DNA from: Roseiflexus sp.
GTDB lineage: Bacteria; Chloroflexota; Chloroflexia; Chloroflexales; Roseiflexaceae
Assembly: GCA_025062325.1 (NCBI GenBank)
Contig: JANXAL010000101.1
Location: 43,168-107,167, forward strand
DNA length: 64,000 bases
Direction: 5' to 3'
A program made the translations under genes and the position numbers. The notes under the pieces were generated by a model, which did not search any database, was not told the DNA's origin, and saw only the letters and a program-made list of their open reading frames with translations. Shown here piece after piece: positions 37,553 to 48,069 of the stretch (within the stretch, counting starts at the first letter, position 1; the number at the start of each line of letters is the position of its first letter).

Positions 37553-38326
37553 ATGGAAGTCAGACGATTGCAGGGGAAGCGAGTGGTAGTTACGCGCGCT
37601 GTCGAACGAGCCGAAGGTCTGGCGTCGGCGCTGCGCGACCAGGGGGCGGAGGTGCTGGTCTGCCCGACGATCGCCTACGCGCCGCCTGATGATCCTGAGC
37701 CGCTCGAAGCGGCGCTGGAACATCTTGACCAGTATGACTGGATCATTTTCACCAGCGTCGCAGCCGTCGATGCGTTTGCGAGCCGTCAGGCGCTGCCACC
37801 GCCGCTGCACGTGCGCGTAGCAGCGGTTGGGAAAGCGACGGCTGCCGCCATCGAGACGCATGGCGGACGAGTCGATCTAGTGCCGGCGCAGCAGAACGCT
37901 GAGGGGTTGCTGGCAGAACTTCAGAATGTTGCCGGTCGACGCATTCTGCTGCCGGTCTCCAACATTGCACGTGACACGCTAGCGGTCGGTCTGCGAGAAC
38001 GGGAGGCGTTCGTCGAGGTAGTGACCGCCTACCAGACAGTTCCCGGTCCGGGAGTGCGTGACCTGATCGATCCGCTCTGCCGACGCGCCATTGATGCCAT
38101 CGTGTTCAGTAGCCCGTCGACACTGCGCTACCTGCTTGATGGCATGGAACAGTTCGGCATCGACCGTTCTGTCGCGCGCGCCCTGTTCACCGGCGTTGCC
38201 TTGATTGCGATTGGACCGACAACTGCGCATGCGCTGCGAGATGAAGGGCTTCCCGTTGCCGCGCAGGCGCCGAATCCGGGGGTGGAAGGGGTGGCGGAGG
38301 CAGTGTGTCAGGGGTTAGGGGTTTAG
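37553..38326 (+). CDS. hemD: Uroporphyrinogen III synthase
   Basis: A 257-aa, weakly conserved two-domain enzyme that cyclises hydroxymethylbilane with D-ring inversion. Typical features are KRVVVTRAVERAEGLASAL at the start, WIIFTSVAAVDAF, and IVFSSPSTLRYLL with IAIGPTTAHALRDEGL near the end. The last codons (encoding QGLGV and the stop) are made of the TTAGGGG heptamer array that continues downstream. Confidence 0.9.
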   Translation: MEVRRLQGKRVVVTRAVERAEGLASALRDQGAEVLVCPTIAYAPPDDPEPLEAALEHLDQYDWIIFTSVAAVDAFASRQALPPPLHVRVAAVGKATAAAIETHGGRVDLVPAQQNAEGLLAELQNVAGRRILLPVSNIARDTLAVGLREREAFVEVVTAYQTVPGPGVRDLIDPLCRRAIDAIVFSSPSTLRYLLDGMEQFGIDRSVARALFTGVALIAIGPTTAHALRDEGLPVAAQAPNPGVEGVAEAVCQGLGV

Positions 38327-38350
38327 AGGTTAGAGGTTAGGGGTTAGGTC
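38316..38350 (+). repeat. TTAGGGG/TTAGAGG heptamer array at the end of hemD
   Basis: About five 7-bp units of GGGGTTA and GAGGTTA with one irregular T. The array begins inside hemD and includes its stop codon. An inverted counterpart lies at 39496-39534 after hemB. Confidence 0.85.
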
Positions 38351-38411
38351 AATGAGATCAAGGAAGGCAATCATGATAGCCCTTAACTCATAACCTCCAT
38401 AGGAGGCTCCC

Positions 38412-39395
38412 ATGATCATCAATCGTCCGCGACGATTACGCCGCACGCCTGCCTTGCGTCGCATGGTGCGTGAAACCGTGCTGAGCGCCGACGATCTGAT
38501 CGCACCGCTCTTTGTTGCTGCGGGCAGCGGCATTGTGCGTCCGATCCGCTCAATGCCTGGGTATGCTCAACTGTCGGTTGATCAACTCGATCCTGAAATC
38601 AACGAAATCGCCGAACTCCAGATACCGGCTGTCCTCCTGTTTGGCATTCCCGCGTATAAAGATCCGACCGGCAGCAGCGGATGGGACCCGGAAGGTCCGG
38701 TGCCGCAGGCGATCCGCGCAATCAAGCGGCTTGCCCCGCAGTTAACGGTGATTGCAGATGTGTGCGTATGCGAGTATACCAGCCACGGTCACTGCGGCAT
38801 CCTGGCAGAGACGCCTGGCAGCGGCGATGTGCTCAACGATCCGACCCTCGAGATCCTGGCGCGTTGTGCAGTGACGTATGCCGATGCTGGCGCCGACATT
38901 GTCGCTCCCAGCGCCATGATGGACGGTCAGGTCGCTGCCATTCGCACGGCTCTCGATGCTGCCGGTCACACCCATGTGGCGATTCTGTCGTATGCCGCCA
39001 AGTTTGCGTCGGCGTTCTACGGGCCATTCCGTGAAGCCGCCGAATCCGCTCCAGCATTCGGCGACCGGCGCGCCTATCAGATGGATCCGGCGAACGGGCG
39101 TGAGGCGCTGCGCGAGGTCGAACTCGATGTTGCCGAGGGCGCTGATATGATTATGGTCAAACCGGCAGGCGCATACCTCGACGTTATCAGCGCAGTGCGA
39201 CAGCGCTACCATCTGCCGCTTGTGGCATACCAGGTGAGCGGCGAGTATGCCATGATCAAAGCAGCGGCGCAACTCGGCTGGCTCGATGAGTGCCGCACAG
39301 CGCTCGAAAGTCTGATTGCCATTCGCCGCGCCGGAGCGGATATGATTATCACCTACTTCGCCAAAGATGCCGCACGCTGGATTGGTTCGGAATAA
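38412..39395 (+). CDS. hemB: Delta-aminolevulinic acid dehydratase (porphobilinogen synthase)
   Basis: A 327-aa octameric enzyme condensing two ALA molecules. The cysteine-rich zinc site is [14 protein letters not shown], so the active site is zinc-type rather than the Mg-only type. The two active-site lysines are in [13 protein letters not shown] and [15 protein letters not shown] 38412 follows AGGAGG by 6 bp. It is flanked on both sides by short heptamer arrays, which leave intergenic gaps of 85 and 157 bp in an otherwise tight operon. Confidence 0.96.
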   Translation: MIINRPRRLRRTPALRRMVRETVLSADDLIAPLFVAAGSGIVRPIRSMPGYAQLSVDQLDPEINEIAELQIPAVLLFGIPAYKDPTGSSGWDPEGPVPQAIRAIKRLAPQLTVIADVCVCEYTSHGHCGILAETPGSGDVLNDPTLEILARCAVTYADAGADIVAPSAMMDGQVAAIRTALDAAGHTHVAILSYAAKFASAFYGPFREAAESAPAFGDRRAYQMDPANGREALREVELDVAEGADMIMVKPAGAYLDVISAVRQRYHLPLVAYQVSGEYAMIKAAAQLGWLDECRTALESLIAIRRAGADMIITYFAKDAARWIGSE

Positions 39396-39470
39396 GGCGA
39401 GAGACAAGAGGCAAGAGGCGAGAGGCGAGAGGCAAGGGGCAAGAAGGTTACAGGCGAGAGGGAAGGTGGG
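39395..39470 (+). repeat. AGAGGCA/AGAGGCG heptamer array after hemB
   Basis: Six or so 7-bp units of AGAGGCR with decayed copies on both sides, beginning directly after the hemB stop. On the opposite strand these read as TGCCTCT/CGCCTCT, a motif seen again in the 61.4-61.7 kb repeat region. Confidence 0.8.
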
Positions 39471-39495
39471 AAGGTGGAAGAGTACAGGTAAGAAT

Positions 39496-39534
39496 GTGCT
39501 TCTAACCCTTAACCCCTAACCCCTAACCCCTATC
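39496..39534 (-). repeat. CCCCTAA heptamer array upstream of hemL
   Basis: Four tandem CCCCTAA-type units (TTAGGGG on the minus strand), inverted relative to the array at 38316. It ends about 20 bp before the hemL start codon. Confidence 0.85.
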
Positions 39535-39552
39535 AATTATCTGGTCACAACC

Positions 39553-40836
39553 ATGAACACCAATCGTTCAGAGTCGCTGTTTGCTGAGGCGCGTTCGCTC
39601 TTTCCCGGCGGCGTCAACAGCCCGGTGCGCGCCTTTCGCGCCGTTGGCGGCGTGCCGCGGTTCATTGATCGCGGCGAGGGCGCCTTTCTCTTCGACGTCG
39701 ATGGCAACCGGTACATCGACTACGTCCTCTCGTGGGGACCCCTAATCCTGGGGCACGCGCACCCCGATGTCGTCGCCGCTGTCGCCGAACAGGCAGCACG
39801 TGGCACGTCATTCGGCGCGCCGACCGAACTCGAGAGCGAACTGGCGCGCCTGATCATCCAGGCGATGCCGTCAGTCGAAATGGTGCGTTTTGTCTCATCC
39901 GGCACCGAGGCGGCAATGAGCGCGCTGCGCCTGGCGCGCGCTGCAACGCGCCGCGACAAGGTGATCAAGTTCTCCGGGTGCTACCACGGGCACTTCGACG
40001 GCTTCCTGGTGCAGGCCGGTTCCGGCGTGGCAACGCTTGGGCTGCCGGACAGTCCGGGGGTGACAGCGGCGACGGCTGCCAGCACGCTGACGGCGCCCTA
40101 CAACAATCTCGACGCGGTTGAGGCGTTGTTAAAGGCAAACCCCGGCGAAGTGGCAGCAATCGTTGTCGAACCGGTCGCTGGAAATATGGGGCTGGTGTTG
40201 CCGCAACCCGGTTTTCTTGAAGGACTGCGTCGCCTGGCCGACGAACACGGCGCACTGCTGATCTTTGACGAGGTGATGACTGGCTTCCGCGTTGCGTATG
40301 GCGGCGCCCAGGGGAAGTACGGCGTGAAACCCGATCTTACCTGCCTGGGGAAGGTGATAGGCGGCGGATTGCCAGCGGCCGCCTATGGCGGACGACGCGA
40401 GTTGATGGAACTGATCGCGCCTGCCGGTCCGGTCTATCAGGCGGGCACCCTTTCCGGCAATCCGCTGGCAATGGCGGCTGGTATTGCGACCCTGCGCGCT
40501 ATCGGCGCTCCCGGCGTCTTCGAGCAGTTAGAGCGGGCGACAGCGGCGCTCTGCGCCGGTTTTGAGCAGGCTGCCGCCGAGGCGGATATTCCGCTGCGTA
40601 CTGCGTATGCTGGCAGCATGTGGGGTTTCTTCTTCACTGATGAACCAGTCGTTGATTATACGTCGGCAAAGAAATCCGATACACAGCGCTACGCACGTTT
40701 CTTTCACGCGATGCTCGATCGCGGCGTCTACCTGGCGCCAGCGCAGTTTGAGGCGGCGTTCGTATCGCTTGCTCATAGCGATACGCTCATTCAGGATACG
40801 ATTGCCGCCGCCGCTGACGCGCTACGATCTATCTAG
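39553..40836 (+). CDS. hemL: Glutamate-1-semialdehyde 2,1-aminomutase
   Basis: A 427-aa PLP enzyme (class III aminotransferase fold) converting glutamate-1-semialdehyde to 5-aminolevulinate. The PLP lysine is in [17 protein letters not shown], and the cofactor aspartate in [16 protein letters not shown]. The N-terminal block [18 protein letters not shown] is characteristic. It is the last heme gene; a long hairpin follows. Confidence 0.96.
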   Translation: MNTNRSESLFAEARSLFPGGVNSPVRAFRAVGGVPRFIDRGEGAFLFDVDGNRYIDYVLSWGPLILGHAHPDVVAAVAEQAARGTSFGAPTELESELARLIIQAMPSVEMVRFVSSGTEAAMSALRLARAATRRDKVIKFSGCYHGHFDGFLVQAGSGVATLGLPDSPGVTAATAASTLTAPYNNLDAVEALLKANPGEVAAIVVEPVAGNMGLVLPQPGFLEGLRRLADEHGALLIFDEVMTGFRVAYGGAQGKYGVKPDLTCLGKVIGGGLPAAAYGGRRELMELIAPAGPVYQAGTLSGNPLAMAAGIATLRAIGAPGVFEQLERATAALCAGFEQAAAEADIPLRTAYAGSMWGFFFTDEPVVDYTSAKKSDTQRYARFFHAMLDRGVYLAPAQFEAAFVSLAHSDTLIQDTIAAAADALRSI

Positions 40837-40856
40837 AGAGGGTTTCTCAGAAAGGC

Positions 40857-40933
40857 TGACGTAAAGGCGCAAGGACGCAAAGGTTGCACTCCGCTTTGCG
40901 CGCCTTTGCATCTTTGCGCCAATCTTTTCAAGA
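40857..40933 (+). terminator. GCAAAGG-family hairpin after hemL, terminator-like
   Basis: GGCGCAAGGACGCAAAGG pairs imperfectly with CCTTTGCATCTTTGCGCC about 20 nt later, followed by AATCTTTTC. It probably ends the heme operon. It belongs to the same repeat family as the elements near 28128 and 52531. Confidence 0.65.
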
Positions 40934-41119
40934 AGAAATGGTGCGAAGATGGGAGGAGACGTGTTTTTGCTTCTGCCAACCAGTTTTTACCTTGAAACCT
41001 GCACCGCTCTGTAGTACGATGGAAAGCAAGCGTATGTGCGCGTCTGTACTTGCTTCCTGTTTCACCTCACAGACGCCCTCGGAGTGCGCCTGCGTTTCTC
41101 AGGAAGGGAGAGTGCAGGT

Positions 41120-42151
41120 ATGAAACAGGTCTATCGAGGTGTATCCGTTCTGGCGGTCGTCTGCATCATCTGGCTTGCCGCAGCGTTGTTTGGTCCGGCG
41201 CGCGCGAGTGCGCCATCGGATGAAGAGGCAGGGCTTACGTCGTCTGCGTATGCGCTGACAACGCACATCACCGGCGCAGGGAACGAACCGGTGCTGGCGC
41301 AAGTTGCGCAGGCCGGGTGGAGCGCCTGGGAAGCGGTTCCCGGCGCGGTGCTGGCAACATCAGCGCCAGCGGCGACAACCTGGAGTCGGGATCGTCTGGA
41401 AGTCTTCGTCCGAGGTGATGGCGGCGCGCTGCTATGGCAAACGTTCGCTGGCGGGCGCTGGTCGGGCTGGCGCAACCTTGGCGGTGGTCTGGCATCAGCG
41501 CCGTCGTGCGCCGCGTGGGAGCAGAACCGTATGAGTTGCTTTGCACTGCGCCGGGGGAGCAGCGCAGTCTGGCACATCTGGTGGAACGGCGAGCGCTGGA
41601 GCGAATGGCAGAATCTGGGAGGCATTGCCACCTCTGCGCCAGCCGCCGTGTCGTGGGGTCCACAGCAGGTGGGCGTCTTCGTGCGCGGCAGCGACAACAA
41701 GATGTATCAGGCGTACTACGATGGTCAGCGCTGGATCAGTTGGATCAACCACGAAGGCATCCTGACTTCTGCACCCGCCTGCGCCTCGCCGGGCAATAAT
41801 CAGGTGCACTGCTTTGTGCGCGGCACGAATAACAAACTCTACCGCCGCGTCTGGAATGGCGTCCAGTGGACCATCTGGGAGGACCTGGGAGTGAGCGGAA
41901 CATCGGCGCCGTCTGCGGCATCGTGGGGGCCCAACCGCATCAGCCTGTTCGTGCGGGGCGATAACGGCAATCTCCTGCATCGCTACTGGGACGGCACGCG
42001 CTGGATCGGCTGGGAGGATCTCGGCGGCAACATTGCGTCGTCACCTGCCTGCGTCTCATGGGGCGTCAATAGCCTCGATTGCTTCGCTCAGACTGTTGAT
42101 CCGGTCTTCAATACCGATCAGGGGCTGATCCGACGGTCCTGGCGAGGATGA
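41120..42151 (+). CDS. Secreted six-bladed beta-propeller (PLL/sialidase-like lectin fold)
   Basis: A 343-aa protein with a signal peptide (about 1-30, cleavage near ARAS). The rest is six repeats of about 45 residues with the form SAPAxxSWG...VFVRG...W.GWEDLGG; the N-terminal W-x2-W segment closes the ring. Blades 2, 4 and 6 each carry a cysteine pair exactly 10 residues apart (C130/C140, C221/C231, C311/C321), while blades 1, 3 and 5 have none. This suggests that two-blade units were duplicated and that each even blade holds a disulfide. Carbohydrate binding is inferred from the fold. ATG 41120 has AGGAAGGGAG upstream. It is separated from hemL by a terminator-like hairpin. Confidence 0.82.
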   Translation: MKQVYRGVSVLAVVCIIWLAAALFGPARASAPSDEEAGLTSSAYALTTHITGAGNEPVLAQVAQAGWSAWEAVPGAVLATSAPAATTWSRDRLEVFVRGDGGALLWQTFAGGRWSGWRNLGGGLASAPSCAAWEQNRMSCFALRRGSSAVWHIWWNGERWSEWQNLGGIATSAPAAVSWGPQQVGVFVRGSDNKMYQAYYDGQRWISWINHEGILTSAPACASPGNNQVHCFVRGTNNKLYRRVWNGVQWTIWEDLGVSGTSAPSAASWGPNRISLFVRGDNGNLLHRYWDGTRWIGWEDLGGNIASSPACVSWGVNSLDCFAQTVDPVFNTDQGLIRRSWRG

Positions 42152-42282
42152 ATACGGAAATGACCACGGTCTTCCGTTTCTCTCGACACAGGATTCCTTA
42201 TATTCCCCCATACTAGGAAGCGTTACGCAGCAAAGCAGGATGGTTTGGGCAACCCATTCCCTGGATCAAGGAGGATGTCTGC

Positions 42283-43080
42283 ATGGAAGATGCGGTCGAA
42301 CTTCCTGACTCAAACACGCCAAACGCCGCCCGAATCTACAGTTACACGCTAGGGGGTTCGTATTACCTGCCGGTTGACAAAGCGGCTGCTGAGTACATGT
42401 TCTCCCTCGTGCCCTCCACGCCGAAGTGGGTGCGCATGTTGCGCATGTTCCTTCAGCACGCAGCCCGTCGGTTGTGGGCGGAAGGGTTGACCCATTTCGT
42501 TGACTTTGCCTCAGGACTTCCAACCGATGACCACATTCATCATGTACTGCCAGATGCTCGCGTGGTCTATTCGGACCTAGACGCCGAAACATATGAACTG
42601 GCGCAGCGGTTGGTCGGACACCTGCCAAACGTGCTGTATCTGAGGCACGATGTGCGCGAAGCGCGCTCGCTGCTAGCATTGCCGGAGGTGCAGAGCTTCC
42701 TGGGGGGTGAGCGGCGGGTGGCGTTCGGAATGAATGGAATCACCGTCTTTCTTTCACCAGAGGAAATCTCGCAGATCTTCCACGATCTCTACGAGTGGGC
42801 AGCGCCGGGTTCCCGGCTCTACATCACTTACGAAACTAAGCTGCCCGGCTTAATGACCCCTCAGATGGAACAGTTCATCGAGATGTTCCGTCAGGCAGGC
42901 TCGCCGTTCTGGCTCTATTCGCTCGAGGAGTGCCTTGCATTCAGCCGACCGTGGCGCATCCCTTCGGATGGATTGATGCCGCTGCATCTGTTTCTTGGGC
43001 TTCCTCCCGATTACATCACCGAAGCAGATCGGGAAGGCGTCGGATTGCAGTTCTACGCCGCAATTCTCGAAAAGCCGTGA
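42283..43080 (+). CDS. DUF574 (Methyltransf_19) SAM-dependent methyltransferase
   Basis: A 265-aa protein with the family signature NAARIYSYTLGGSYYLPVDKAAAE and the SAM motif HFVDFASGLPTDDHIHHVLP, followed by ARVVYSDLDAE. The family is abundant in actinobacteria and some Chloroflexota; its substrates are mostly unknown. ATG 42283 has AAGGAGG 8 bp upstream. It is a single-gene unit followed by a palindrome. Confidence 0.85.
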   Translation: MEDAVELPDSNTPNAARIYSYTLGGSYYLPVDKAAAEYMFSLVPSTPKWVRMLRMFLQHAARRLWAEGLTHFVDFASGLPTDDHIHHVLPDARVVYSDLDAETYELAQRLVGHLPNVLYLRHDVREARSLLALPEVQSFLGGERRVAFGMNGITVFLSPEEISQIFHDLYEWAAPGSRLYITYETKLPGLMTPQMEQFIEMFRQAGSPFWLYSLEECLAFSRPWRIPSDGLMPLHLFLGLPPDYITEADREGVGLQFYAAILEKP

Positions 43081-43088
43081 TCAACGCT

Positions 43089-43115
43089 AGGGGGCAGGTT
43101 TGAGAACCTGTCCCT
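43089..43115. repeat. GGGGCAGGTT palindrome after the DUF574 gene
   Basis: GGGGCAGGTT (43091-43100), TGAG, AACCTGTCCC (43105-43114); one G-T pair in the stem. It may be a terminator or a dispersed palindromic repeat. Confidence 0.7.
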
Positions 43116-43308
43116 TACAAGGCATGCTTGAACGCAGATGTATTTTTCTGGCGCCTTGCCGCGTCCTCTGATACTCTCCCCCGGTGGGAGATCTGCTGCG
43201 CTTTAGAAGGCGCCGCTCACGCGAGTGAGACCTCTCTCCGAACGAAAGCGCAACCTGTCGCCGGGCAAAATTCAGGCGCGACACCGAGCGCCTACTACAG
43301 AGACGGAG

Positions 43309-44250
43309 CTACAGACTCGCCTCGAAAATGACTTCTTCACTCGGTCGTGCAGCGGTATCAACTTCATCGAGCGTAATCATCACCTGATCGTAGGCATCCA
43401 TCGGTTCAGGAGCATCAACAACGAACTCAGCGACACCGTCAGGTCCGACCGCTACCGTCCCAATAGCAATCGCCTGATCTCCCTTTGCCAGCCAGAGGCG
43501 ATACACTTTCCCCGGTTCGGCGGATTTCAGCCCGTAGATTAGCAACACCAACCGGTTATGGCCCGGTTGCATAAACATGCGTGCGCTCGCCTCCTTAGGT
43601 GCATGCTTGGTCGTTCCCAGCAACTGCGAGACTGTCTGTGGCGCGACAATGAACGACACAAGCTGTACATCCGTTCCTGCTAACGCCCGGACTTCCTGTA
43701 ACTCACGCTGGCTGGCGGCGAGTTGAGTGCGCGTCTCATCGAGTTCGCGCTGCGTAGCGGTCAGTTGCGCCTCGACTGTCTGAGCAGCCCGACGAATCTC
43801 AGCAACCTGCGCTTCCATCGCACGCAGCATCTGTCGGCTCGTTGCAAGTTCTGCCGCCAGTTGATCGGCGCGTCCCCGCGCCTCAAATGTCGCTGCTCCC
43901 AAACCGACAATCAGCGCCAGCATCAATGCCAGGGCTGCTGCGAACCAGCGCCCCGTCAGGAATATCCGAGCCGTTGATCGCTGCGGTTGCTGAACAGGAT
44001 AAGCGACAGCATTCTCACTTGCAGCGGCGATGCGCGCTAACAACTGGCGTTTGACATGCGGCGGCGGATCAAGCGATCCTGCGGCATAGGGCAGCAGCCC
44101 CACAACGTCACGAAACGACTCCGCTTCGGCGCGGCAGCGGGAGCACGCAGCCACGTGAGTTGCTACGTGCGCAGCTTCATGAGCATCAAGCGCGCCTAGC
44201 ACGAAAGCGGGGATGAGCTCGATTATCTCGTCGCAGTTCGACAATGTCAT
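43309..44250 (-). CDS. Anti-sigma factor (zinc-finger, RskA-like)
   Basis: A 313-aa membrane protein: an N-terminal zinc anti-sigma domain with HVAACSRC (HX3CX2C), one TM helix (about 100-122), a coiled-coil of about 70 residues (QLAAELATSRQ to AASRQLE-type heptads), and a C-terminal RskA beta domain (about 190-310). It should hold the adjacent sigma factor inactive at the membrane until an external signal is sensed. ATG 44250 fits the family start; a TTG at 44271 that overlaps the sigma stop as TTGA is an alternative. Confidence 0.88.
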   Translation of the reverse strand: MTLSNCDEIIELIPAFVLGALDAHEAAHVATHVAACSRCRAEAESFRDVVGLLPYAAGSLDPPPHVKRQLLARIAAASENAVAYPVQQPQRSTARIFLTGRWFAAALALMLALIVGLGAATFEARGRADQLAAELATSRQMLRAMEAQVAEIRRAAQTVEAQLTATQRELDETRTQLAASQRELQEVRALAGTDVQLVSFIVAPQTVSQLLGTTKHAPKEASARMFMQPGHNRLVLLIYGLKSAEPGKVYRLWLAKGDQAIAIGTVAVGPDGVAEFVVDAPEPMDAYDQVMITLDEVDTAARPSEEVIFEASL

Positions 44251-44267
44251 CAGCGCGCTCGTTTTTT

Positions 44268-44885
44268 TCAATCGTGCAGATCTTCCGCCCCAATCTTCTG
44301 GTTGTGTAACAGATCGCGCATTTTCTGTAACGCAAGCCTGGTGCGCGTCTTGACGGTACCGATTGGGCTGTTCAATCGCTGAGCAATCTCGCTCTGCGAA
44401 AGCCCGCCAAAGTACGCTAGTTCCAGCACCTCTCGCTGCTCCGGCGGAATCTGTGCCAGCGCCTGAAGAATGATTCTTCGGCGCTCACGCTCGATAGCCG
44501 CGTTGACTACATCGCCCTGCAAGTCTGGCTGTTCGAGAATCGTCTGCTCATCTTGCTCGCTCTGTACCGTCACGGGGCGTGAGCGCTGGCGGCGCAGTTC
44601 GTCAATGCACAAATTGTGGGCGATCCCGAAAATCCATCCAGCGACCTGTCCGCGCCCAACCGTAAACGATGTGCTTCGCCGCCAGACGCGCCAGAACGTT
44701 TCCTGGACTATATCTTCTGCCAGCTCAGTATTGCTGAGTATGCGGAGCGCTGTGGCGTACACGATGCGCGCATATCGGTCGTAGAGCTGTTCAAGCGCGC
44801 TACTATCGCGACGCGCAATGCGAGCAATCAGCACCTCATCGTCCAGTGCGGACGAGTCAGCCATAGGTGGTTTGATCTGACTCAT
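44268..44885 (-). CDS. ECF RNA polymerase sigma factor
   Basis: A 205-aa sigma-70 family protein with only regions 2 (about 30-100, ALEQLYDRYARIVYATALRIL and WIFGIAHNLCIDELRR) and 4 (about 145-198, LPPEQREVLELAYFGGLSQSEIA-like HTH). Its gene immediately precedes that of its predicted anti-sigma factor. The pair resembles the SigK/RskA arrangement. Target genes are not evident in the window; the beta-propeller and DUF574 genes nearby are possible but unsupported candidates. ATG 44885 is used; ATG 44864 is an alternative. Confidence 0.92.
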   Translation of the reverse strand: MSQIKPPMADSSALDDEVLIARIARRDSSALEQLYDRYARIVYATALRILSNTELAEDIVQETFWRVWRRSTSFTVGRGQVAGWIFGIAHNLCIDELRRQRSRPVTVQSEQDEQTILEQPDLQGDVVNAAIERERRRIILQALAQIPPEQREVLELAYFGGLSQSEIAQRLNSPIGTVKTRTRLALQKMRDLLHNQKIGAEDLHD

Positions 44886-45427
44886 CGCACTGCCCCGCAG
44901 TGTTGTACCGTTTCATGCTTGATCATACGGATGATCTTTATAATCGGATGGCCGCTTTATTATAGCAAAAACACAACCCTGCACGTCGCAATCGACGCGC
45001 TGGTCAGGGCTGTATCTGTTTCGCGAGGATACTCGCACAATGCAGGGGGAATGTTCATGAGGCGCCTGGTCTCAGGTTGTCAACCCAAGTCACTATGCAG
45101 AGAAGGCTCACGGAAGCCGCCATTCGCGCCAACCCGGCGGGACGGCGTTCTACAGCGCTGCTCCTCACGAATCGTGCTGGTCCCTCACCTGCCCCGGTTC
45201 GGAGGGCGTTCTGCCCTCCGAACTTCCTGCGCTGCACCCAGTTGTGTGGTATGCACATTCCTGCCCAAACGCTCCGCGAGTGCCGCGGTTTGCCGCTTCA
45301 TGGCATGCACCCTGAGCACGTCGAAAGGGGCATACTGCCACGTGCCCTGTGACAGACCGGGAGCGTGGGCGATGCTGGATGCTGCACTTGTGATCGCTCA
45401 TTAATGCAGGTTTGCGCGACCTGAGCG
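44886..45427. other. 542-bp non-coding region between sigma factor and metX
   Basis: No convincing gene. Its open frames lack ribosome sites and have non-coding composition. It contains an 11-bp stem hairpin at 45197-45223 (GTTCGGAGGGC / GCCCTCCGAAC, 5-nt loop), which could terminate metX transcription on the minus strand, and AT-rich sequence near 44940-44975 that could hold the sigma operon promoter. Confidence 0.55.
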
Positions 45428-46576
45428 TCAGTATCGCGTACCGCTCAGGTTGTCCAGGAACTCTGCGATAATCGGCGCTTGCTGATCGATATCGACCAGA
45501 AATGCGTCGTGACCAGCGATGGAGGCAATCTCGACGTGCTCGACCGATTTCTGCATGCGGCGCAGAGCGTCGGCGATAGCAAGCGACTCTGCCGTCGGGT
45601 AGAGCCAGTCGCTGCTGTACGACAGTACTAGGAAGCGCGCCTGGGTTCGGGCAAATGCTGCATCGAGCGAGCCGTAGCGCGCCGGCAAGTCCCAGTAGTC
45701 CATGGCCTTGGTAATGTAGAGATACGAATTGGCGTCGAACCGGGCGTTGAAACTCGCTCCCTGATGCTCGAGATAACTTTCGATGACGAATTCCTGCGCC
45801 ATAGTGTAGGACGGGCCGCCGCGCTGGAATGCGCGCCCGAATTTACGTTCGAGGGCTAGCTCGCTCAGGTAGGTGATATGGCCAATCATTCGCGCTGTCG
45901 CCAGACCGTCAACCGGCGGCTCATGACCATAGTAGTCGCCGCCGCGCCAGCGCGGATCGGCCATAATAGCGCGACGTCCAATCGCGTTCCACGCTACCGT
46001 CTGCGCCGATGAGCGTGCCGTGGTCGCCAGCAGGATGGCGCCGCGTACTCGCTCCGGGTAAGCCGTCGCCCATTCCAGCGCCTGAAAACCTCCCATCGAA
46101 CCGCCAGCAACGGCGAGCAGTTGATCGATCCCTAAATGATCGATCAGACGCGTTTGCGCACGCACCATATCACTGATGGTAATGACCGGGAAGCGCAAGC
46201 CATACGGTCTGCCGGTCGCCGGGTCGATGCTGGAAGGTCCCGTACTTCCTTTGCACCCGCCGATGACATTCGAGCAGATAATAAAGTAGCGATCGGTGTC
46301 GAAGGGGCGCCCGGGGCCGACCATAGCGTCCCACCACCCTGGTTTGGGATCGGTCAGGCTATGACGACCGGCGACGTGCGCATCGCCGGAAAGGGCGTGC
46401 AGGATCAGAATAGCGTTGTCACGTGCCGGGCTGAGTTCGCCGTATGTCTCATATGCCAGTGTCACTGGCGCCAGTTGTGCGCCGCTATCAAGCGGCAACG
46501 GCTCGAGCCAAGTGGCATAGCGCGTCTGAACAAGACCAACACCAAGCGGCGCACGCTCTGTCGCATATGCAATCAT
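45428..46576 (-). CDS. metX: Homoserine O-acetyltransferase
   Basis: A 382-aa alpha/beta hydrolase transferring acetyl from acetyl-CoA to homoserine. The nucleophile is S160 in [15 protein letters not shown]; the triad is completed by the Asp in [10 protein letters not shown] and the His in [12 protein letters not shown] 46576 has AGGAAGG upstream; the frame is open to 46738 inside metY. It lies downstream of metY in the same transcript and supplies its substrate. Confidence 0.95.
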   Translation of the reverse strand: MIAYATERAPLGVGLVQTRYATWLEPLPLDSGAQLAPVTLAYETYGELSPARDNAILILHALSGDAHVAGRHSLTDPKPGWWDAMVGPGRPFDTDRYFIICSNVIGGCKGSTGPSSIDPATGRPYGLRFPVITISDMVRAQTRLIDHLGIDQLLAVAGGSMGGFQALEWATAYPERVRGAILLATTARSSAQTVAWNAIGRRAIMADPRWRGGDYYGHEPPVDGLATARMIGHITYLSELALERKFGRAFQRGGPSYTMAQEFVIESYLEHQGASFNARFDANSYLYITKAMDYWDLPARYGSLDAAFARTQARFLVLSYSSDWLYPTAESLAIADALRRMQKSVEHVEIASIAGHDAFLVDIDQQAPIIAEFLDNLSGTRY

Positions 46577-46655
46577 AGGATGCCTTCCTGGTTCGGTACA
46601 CACATTCCCGCGTTCAACATGTCCATCGTCGCCGAACGGTTCCGCTGTCAACCGC

Positions 46656-47957
<1,302 letters not shown>

Positions 47958-47972
47958 TCAATCATCGTGTGC

Positions 47973-48040
47973 GGTAGCCATTTCGAGACAACAGCAGAAC
48001 TAGGGTAGCGCAGCTGCACGCACCCGTGCAGATGGCTACC
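47973..48040 (-). promoter_or_regulatory. Alternative hairpins in the metY leader
   Basis: GGTAGCCAT (47973-47981) is complementary to ATGGCTACC (48032-48040). The same ATGGCTACC arm can instead pair with GGTAGC at 48004-48009, reinforced by CTGCAC/GTGCAG (48014-48019 / 48026-48031). The two folds are mutually exclusive in the RNA. They lie just upstream of the metY ribosome site. Confidence 0.6.
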
Positions 48041-48069
48041 ATTCGTGTGAGCAATCTCTCGTGCAGCGT

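Noticed and set aside
38316..38350. TTAGGGG units as telomere-like ends
   Set aside because: Internal to an operon, only a few units, and inverted partner arrays exist; nothing suggests a chromosome end.
39395..39534. Tandem repeats as a possible CRISPR array
   Set aside because: Units are 7 bp and contiguous with no spacers; no cas genes nearby.
44616..45404. 262-codon plus-strand open frame in the gap after the sigma gene
   Set aside because: It begins antisense inside the sigma gene, has no ribosome site, and its free part is low-complexity Arg/Pro/Cys.
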